Positions 53,828 through 57,544 of a DNA stretch of 57,544 bases are shown in pieces. The stretch is taken from assembly GCA_000768855.1 (NCBI GenBank), contig JRAN01000012.1, positions 197,407 through 254,950 of the forward strand, in the 5' to 3' direction. This stretch comes from Porphyromonadaceae bacterium COT-184 OH4590. GTDB taxonomy: Bacteria; Bacteroidota; Bacteroidia; Bacteroidales; Paludibacteraceae. The notes below the pieces were generated by a model. It ran no database searches. It saw only the letters and a list, made by a program, of their open reading frames with translations, and was not told the origin of the DNA. Position 1 is the stretch's first letter. Each line of letters opens with the position of its first letter. The position numbers and the translations under genes are program-made.

Positions 53828-55156
53828 ATGAAAAAGATTTTGAGTTTTAAACTGCTGATAACATTTGCATTAATGATTTTTGCCGTTTCTTGTAAAGAAA
53901 CAAATAAACCCGAAAAAATAGCAGTACAAAAGGTTACAGTTAGTCCAACTACAAAAACTCTTATTGTAGGAGAGGATTTTACTATTAAAGCTACTGTAGA
54001 GCCAAGTAATGCTACAAATAAGGAGGTTAAATGGCAATCCGATGCTTCCGACGTTGCTTCTGTAGATGATAACGGTAAAGTAAAGGCTATTAAGGCAGGT
54101 ACTGCCACTGTCACAGTTACTACAGTAGATGGAAGTAAAACTGCTTCTTGTGTAATCACTGTTAGTGAAACAGCGACTAATGTAACAGGTGTTACAGTTG
54201 CTCCTACTACGCGAACACTTGGTGTAGGCGAAGAGTTTACTATTGTGGCTACTGTAGAGCCAAGTAATGCTACAAATAAGGAGGTTAAATGGCAATCCGA
54301 TGCTTCCGATGTTGCTTCTGTAGATGCTAATGGTAAAGTAAAGGCTATTAAAGCAGGTACTGCTACTATTACTGTTACTACAGTAGATGGTAACAAAACG
54401 GCAACATGCCGAGTAACAGTTGAAGAGAAAGGTAGCGATATTACTCTTTTAACTAATAAAGGTGTTATTATAGAGGATTTTACTGCAGACTGGTGCGGAC
54501 CTTGTTATCAGGGAATGAAAAACATACAGATATTGTTGAAAAGCTTTGACGACGATAGGGTAATGCTTGTTTGTCATCATTTGAATGATAATTTTAATAA
54601 AAATCAAATAATAGAAAGTGTAGCCTTGGCTAAAGCTTATAAAGTAACCCATATTCCTTCCTGTATGATTAATAGAACCAAAGTATATGGTACTTTTACC
54701 TTTAACCCTTTAGACCTTACTTTTGCAATAATAAAAAAACAGTTGGAAGCCCAGACTTCTGTACATATAGGTATGAAAACTTCTTACAACGAATCTTCCA
54801 AAGAACTTAAAATAGAAGTAGCAGGTAATTTACTTTCAGAGCTTCCTAAAGCCAGACTTAATGTATATCTTGTTCAAGACAGTATAATTGCTTACCAAAA
54901 TGGTGGAGGCAGTAATTATGCTCACCGCTATGCTCTACGAAAAGTTTTATCTCAAGATGGTGTTTGGGGCGACCAACTTGGTATAACAGTCGGAAGGTTT
55001 TCGAAGACTTATACTTATACCATACCTGATAAAATAGGTAAATTTGCTACAGAATTGAATAAAATGTATGTTGTGGCATTTGTTGCAGAACATCACTCTA
55101 ATACTGAAATGAAAAATAATATAGTACACAATACTGTTATTAAAAAAGTAAAATAA
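53828..55156 (+). CDS. Omp28-type lipoprotein 2: two Big_2 domains plus thioredoxin-like head
   Basis: The ATG at 53828 gives a lipoprotein signal ending MIFAVSCKE (acylated Cys 22), in place of the upstream alternative 53792. Two Big_2 domains at about residues 32-112 and 118-198 are nearly identical even in DNA, which shows a recent internal duplication. The head (about 205-442) has the classical thioredoxin motif DWCGPCYQG with Cys 223/226, a HIPSCMINRT cis-proline-like loop, and the common end KIGKFATELNKMYVVAFVAE. It begins 46 bp after gene 1. Confidence 0.9.
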   Translation: MKKILSFKLLITFALMIFAVSCKETNKPEKIAVQKVTVSPTTKTLIVGEDFTIKATVEPSNATNKEVKWQSDASDVASVDDNGKVKAIKAGTATVTVTTVDGSKTASCVITVSETATNVTGVTVAPTTRTLGVGEEFTIVATVEPSNATNKEVKWQSDASDVASVDANGKVKAIKAGTATITVTTVDGNKTATCRVTVEEKGSDITLLTNKGVIIEDFTADWCGPCYQGMKNIQILLKSFDDDRVMLVCHHLNDNFNKNQIIESVALAKAYKVTHIPSCMINRTKVYGTFTFNPLDLTFAIIKKQLEAQTSVHIGMKTSYNESSKELKIEVAGNLLSELPKARLNVYLVQDSIIAYQNGGGSNYAHRYALRKVLSQDGVWGDQLGITVGRFSKTYTYTIPDKIGKFATELNKMYVVAFVAEHHSNTEMKNNIVHNTVIKKVK

Positions 55157-55197
55157 AATAGTTATTATTGATAATTTTAAAAAAAAGTTCAAAATTT

Positions 55198-56025
55198 ATG
55201 AAAAAGTCATTTAAATTTTTGATGATGCTGACTGTTTTGGCAGTTGTTTTGTATGGTTGTAAACCGGGAAACGAACCGGTTAATGGTGGAGGTAATGATA
55301 GTGGAGATACTATTAAAAATGAAAGAGGAATTTTGTTAGAAGATTTTACAGCCGATTGGTGCGGACCTTGTTATGTGGGAATGAAAAATATACAAAAGGT
55401 TATAAAAGATTTCGAATTTGGTAAGGCAATACTTGTTTGCCACCATATTGATGATGATTTTGCCATATCTGAAAGTGAAATCTTGGCTAATGCTTATAAA
55501 GTAAGGGGCATACCCTCATTTATGGTTAATAGGACAGCTGGTGTAAGTGGGTCGAACATTCTTTTTCACCCGAGCAGTCTTACTAAAACTATGATTGACA
55601 AACAATTGGCAATGGAAAATTCGGTGATTATCTCTTTAAAAACCACTTACAGTGATTCTTCCAAAGAGCTTAAAGTAAATGTTTCTGGTAAGTTGCTTAA
55701 AGATTTTCCTGATGCAAGACTTAATGTATATCTTGTTCAAGACAGTATAATTGCTAGGCAAGCCGGTGGAGGTAATAATTATGCTCACCGCAATGCTTTG
55801 CGAAAAGTTTTATCTCAAGATGGTGTTTGGGGCGATCAACTTGGTGTAACCAAAGGAGATTATTCTAAAGATTATACATACACTATTCCGGAAAAGATAG
55901 GAAAGTTTGCCACAGATATTTCGAAAATGTATGTAGTGGCTTTTGTAGCCGACCATCTGTCAACAACTGCGGAAGATATGCCGAAAAATATAGTACATAA
56001 CGCTATAGAAAAAAAAATAAAGTAA
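55198..56025 (+). CDS. Omp28-type lipoprotein 3: no Big_2 domain
   Basis: The ATG at 55198 opens a lipoprotein signal ending VVLYGCKPG (acylated Cys 21). A short Gly/Asn linker (NGGGNDSGD) leads straight to the head. CxxC (DWCGPCYVG) is at residues 55/58, and RGIPSFMVNRT follows. With 275 residues this is the bare form of the array. Its last ~150 codons are close to identical to gene 4 in DNA, indicating recent duplication or gene conversion. It starts 41 bp after gene 2. Confidence 0.9.
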   Translation: MKKSFKFLMMLTVLAVVLYGCKPGNEPVNGGGNDSGDTIKNERGILLEDFTADWCGPCYVGMKNIQKVIKDFEFGKAILVCHHIDDDFAISESEILANAYKVRGIPSFMVNRTAGVSGSNILFHPSSLTKTMIDKQLAMENSVIISLKTTYSDSSKELKVNVSGKLLKDFPDARLNVYLVQDSIIARQAGGGNNYAHRNALRKVLSQDGVWGDQLGVTKGDYSKDYTYTIPEKIGKFATDISKMYVVAFVADHLSTTAEDMPKNIVHNAIEKKIK

Positions 56026-56059
56026 TCTTATTTAATAATAATAAAAAAAACCAAAATTT

Positions 56060-57115
56060 ATGAAAAAGTCATTTAAATTAAGTTTAGTTTTATCGTTTGT
56101 TGCGATGACTGTCTTATATTCTTGTAAGCCTAACCAACCAACAAATGTAGCGGTAACCGGTGTCGCAATTGACATACAAGAGAAGTCTATTGCTGTCGGT
56201 GAGAATTTTACAATTGTAGCTACTGTGTCTCCAAGCAATGCATCGAATAAAGATGTAACATGGGCGTCTTCTAATCCTGAGATTGCTACAGTGGATAATG
56301 GTACTGTTGTGGGAGTAGCTCCAGGAAATGCTAAGGTTACGGTTAAAACAGCAGATGGAGGTATGACTGCTACCTGTAATGTAACCGTTATAGAAAATAG
56401 TGTTGAGAGCAAAAGAGGCGTTTTATTAGAAGATTTTACAGCCGATTGGTGTGGACCTTGTTACCAGGGAATGAAAAACATACAAAGGGTTATAAAAAAT
56501 TTCGAATTTGGTCAGGCAATACTTGTTTGCCACCATATTGATGATAATTTTGCCATATCTGAAAGTGCTATATTGGCAAACGCCTATAAAGTAACGGGCA
56601 TACCAGCGTTTATGGTTAATAGGACACCCGGTATAGGTGAGGCGGGTATTCTTTTTCACCCGGGTTATCTTACTAAAGCTATGATTGACAAACAATTGGC
56701 AATGGAAAATTCGGTGCTTATCTCTTTAAAAACCACTTACAGTGATTCTTCCAAAGAGCTTAAAGTAAATGTTTCGGGTAAGTTGCTCAAAGATTTTCCT
56801 AATGCAAGACTTAATGTATATCTTGTTCAAGACAGTATAGTTGCTAAACAAGCTGGTGGAGGTAATAATTATGCTCACCGCAATGCTTTGCGAGGAGTGT
56901 TGTCCAAAGGAGGTGCTTGGGGCGAACCTCTCGGTATAACCACAGGCGATTACTCAAAACAATACAAATACACTATTCCGGAAAAGATAGGAAAGTTTGC
57001 CACAGATATTTCGAAAATGTATGTAGTGGCTTTTGTAGCCGACCATCTATCAACGACTGCGGCAGATATGCCGAAAAATATAGTACATAACGCTACTATA
57101 AAAAAGATTAAATAA
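56060..57115 (+). CDS. Omp28-type lipoprotein 4: one Big_2 domain plus thioredoxin-like head
   Basis: The lipoprotein signal ends TVLYSCKPN (acylated Cys 22). A single Big_2 domain occupies about residues 30-110 (VAVTGVAIDIQEKSIAVGEN, VTWASSNPEIATVDNGTVVG, AKVTVKTADGG). It is of a different lineage from those in genes 1 and 2 (WASSNPE instead of WQSD/WQSS). The head starts RGVLLEDFTADWCGPCYQG with Cys 131/134. It begins 34 bp after gene 3 and is followed after 38 bp by the BFD-type gene. Confidence 0.9.
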   Translation: MKKSFKLSLVLSFVAMTVLYSCKPNQPTNVAVTGVAIDIQEKSIAVGENFTIVATVSPSNASNKDVTWASSNPEIATVDNGTVVGVAPGNAKVTVKTADGGMTATCNVTVIENSVESKRGVLLEDFTADWCGPCYQGMKNIQRVIKNFEFGQAILVCHHIDDNFAISESAILANAYKVTGIPAFMVNRTPGIGEAGILFHPGYLTKAMIDKQLAMENSVLISLKTTYSDSSKELKVNVSGKLLKDFPNARLNVYLVQDSIVAKQAGGGNNYAHRNALRGVLSKGGAWGEPLGITTGDYSKQYKYTIPEKIGKFATDISKMYVVAFVADHLSTTAADMPKNIVHNATIKKIK

Positions 57116-57153
57116 ATTTTATATAAAAAAAACCGATAAAAAATTATTAAAAA

Positions 57154-57333
57154 ATGAGTAGAGACGAGCAAATTTGTAATTGTATGGGCATTACTCGAGG
57201 AGAGATAGAAGATGCCATAAAAGCTAAAGGACTGAAAACTGTTGAGGAGGTAGGTGAAGAGACATCTGCCGGAACGGTTTGCGGAGGTTGCCAAGACCAA
57301 ATTCAAGAAATTATTGACGAAATCAACGGCTAA
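57154..57333 (+). CDS. BFD-like [2Fe-2S]-binding small protein
   Basis: This 59-residue protein carries the bacterioferritin-associated-ferredoxin pattern: ICNCMGITRGEIEDAIK (Cys 8 and 10) and TVCGGCQDQIQEII (Cys 43 and 46). The spacing CxC...CxxC is that of BFD-like domains, which bind one [2Fe-2S] cluster and pass electrons to partners. It lies 38 bp after Omp28 gene 4 with no terminator between, and a strong terminator follows, so it may be transcribed with the array. It is cytoplasmic, the Omp28 proteins are not, so a functional link is unproven. Confidence 0.9.
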   Translation: MSRDEQICNCMGITRGEIEDAIKAKGLKTVEEVGEETSAGTVCGGCQDQIQEIIDEING

Positions 57334-57354
57334 CTTTAGCGATTTTTATACGAA

Positions 57355-57390
57355 AACAGCAGGCATTTTTGTAATGTCTGCTGTTTTTTT
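57355..57390 (+). terminator. Strong intrinsic terminator after the BFD gene
   Basis: aacagcaggcat pairs with atgtctgctgtt (one G-T pair) across a 7-nt loop, followed by at least five more T. It is likely the end of the Omp28-BFD transcript. Confidence 0.8.
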
Positions 57391-57544
57391 TCTTTTTATA
57401 CCATTTTGAGACCTGTCTTGAGATTAAAAAATGCTTTTGAACTCCATTTTTTCATATTGATTTATAGTGTTTTGTATGTTTTTTTATAATTTGGGTTAAA
57501 TTTTTTTGCAAAAAGTTTTGGTAATTCAGAAAAAAGTAGTACTT

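Noticed and set aside
53812-54396. Long open frame (194 codons) on the minus strand inside Omp28 gene 2, and similar ones inside gene 1
   Set aside because: They lie antisense to the Big_2 repeats, whose codon pattern gives low-stop Ser/Val/Thr-rich shadows. No start signal or homology pattern.
53995-54420. Regular repeats that could suggest a CRISPR or minisatellite
   Set aside because: The repeat unit is an in-frame Ig-like domain of about 85 codons, with no short repeat/spacer structure.

Overview
The window is a chromosomal segment of an anaerobic member of the Bacteroidetes, almost certainly order Bacteroidales. Supporting signs are the -7 boxes of the TAnnTTTG type ahead of many genes, the archaeal-type ProS, the DUF6089-uppS-bamA-ompH-ompH cluster, Omp28 lipoproteins, type IX secretion (T9SS) sorting tails, a gingipain-type DUF2436 domain, and a monomeric [FeFe] hydrogenase with its own maturases. 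DNA is AT-rich, and the number of decayed gene fragments suggests a genome losing genes. I cannot name the species.

Layout. 1-5031 (+): 3' part of a BamA/TamA-like barrel gene, an MscS channel, proS and trmD. 5098-7780 (-): hydF and hydG. 7781-16108 (mostly -): an accessory block with two related VOC proteins, an AraC regulator plus the debris of a second one, a cysteine-type alpha/beta hydrolase, a CPBP protease, a TPR protein, a small membrane protein, a third VOC protein and a TetR regulator with a visible operator, then a broken secreted-protein gene. 16487-17227 (+): a stand-alone DUF2436 protein with a T9SS tail. 17378-19871 (-): hydE and the hydrogenase gene, overlapping by 20 bp. The four hyd genes share strand and read hydA-hydE-hydG-hydF once the 9.6 kb between hydE and hydG is ignored.

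19904-29517: a LicD-like gene, a decayed T9SS tail, a PafA-like phosphatase, a thioesterase, lgt, an M24 aminopeptidase, a beta-helix lipoprotein, a divergent Fur-family protein, a zinc metallopeptidase and a truncated AMP-binding protein. 29596-34840 (-) is the outer-membrane biogenesis operon DUF6089-uppS-bamA-ompH-ompH. 35322-39865 (+) is a run of yebC, dapF, nfo, a dCMP deaminase and an S41 protease.

39866-43400 is a gene graveyard: an internally deleted IS982-type transposase, a piece of a sodium-pump decarboxylase beta subunit, two pieces of a dihydroorotase-like gene, a decayed copy of the 3' end and terminator of the neighbouring S41 protease gene, and a frameshifted barrel protein, with one intact lipoprotein gene among them. 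Intact pyrD and pyrK follow, then a barrel protein, a YgiQ radical SAM protein, rpsT, tRNA-Glu and a membrane sugar transferase.

The most distinctive region is 50554-57390. After a second S41 protease comes a tandem array of four lipoproteins sharing an Omp28-type thioredoxin-like domain with a CxxC site. They carry 3, 2, 0 and 1 bacterial Ig-like (Big_2) domains between lipid anchor and catalytic head. A 59-residue BFD-type [2Fe-2S] protein and a strong terminator close the array. It looks like one transcription unit making the same head on stalks of different length, and it is my best candidate for an undescribed system.
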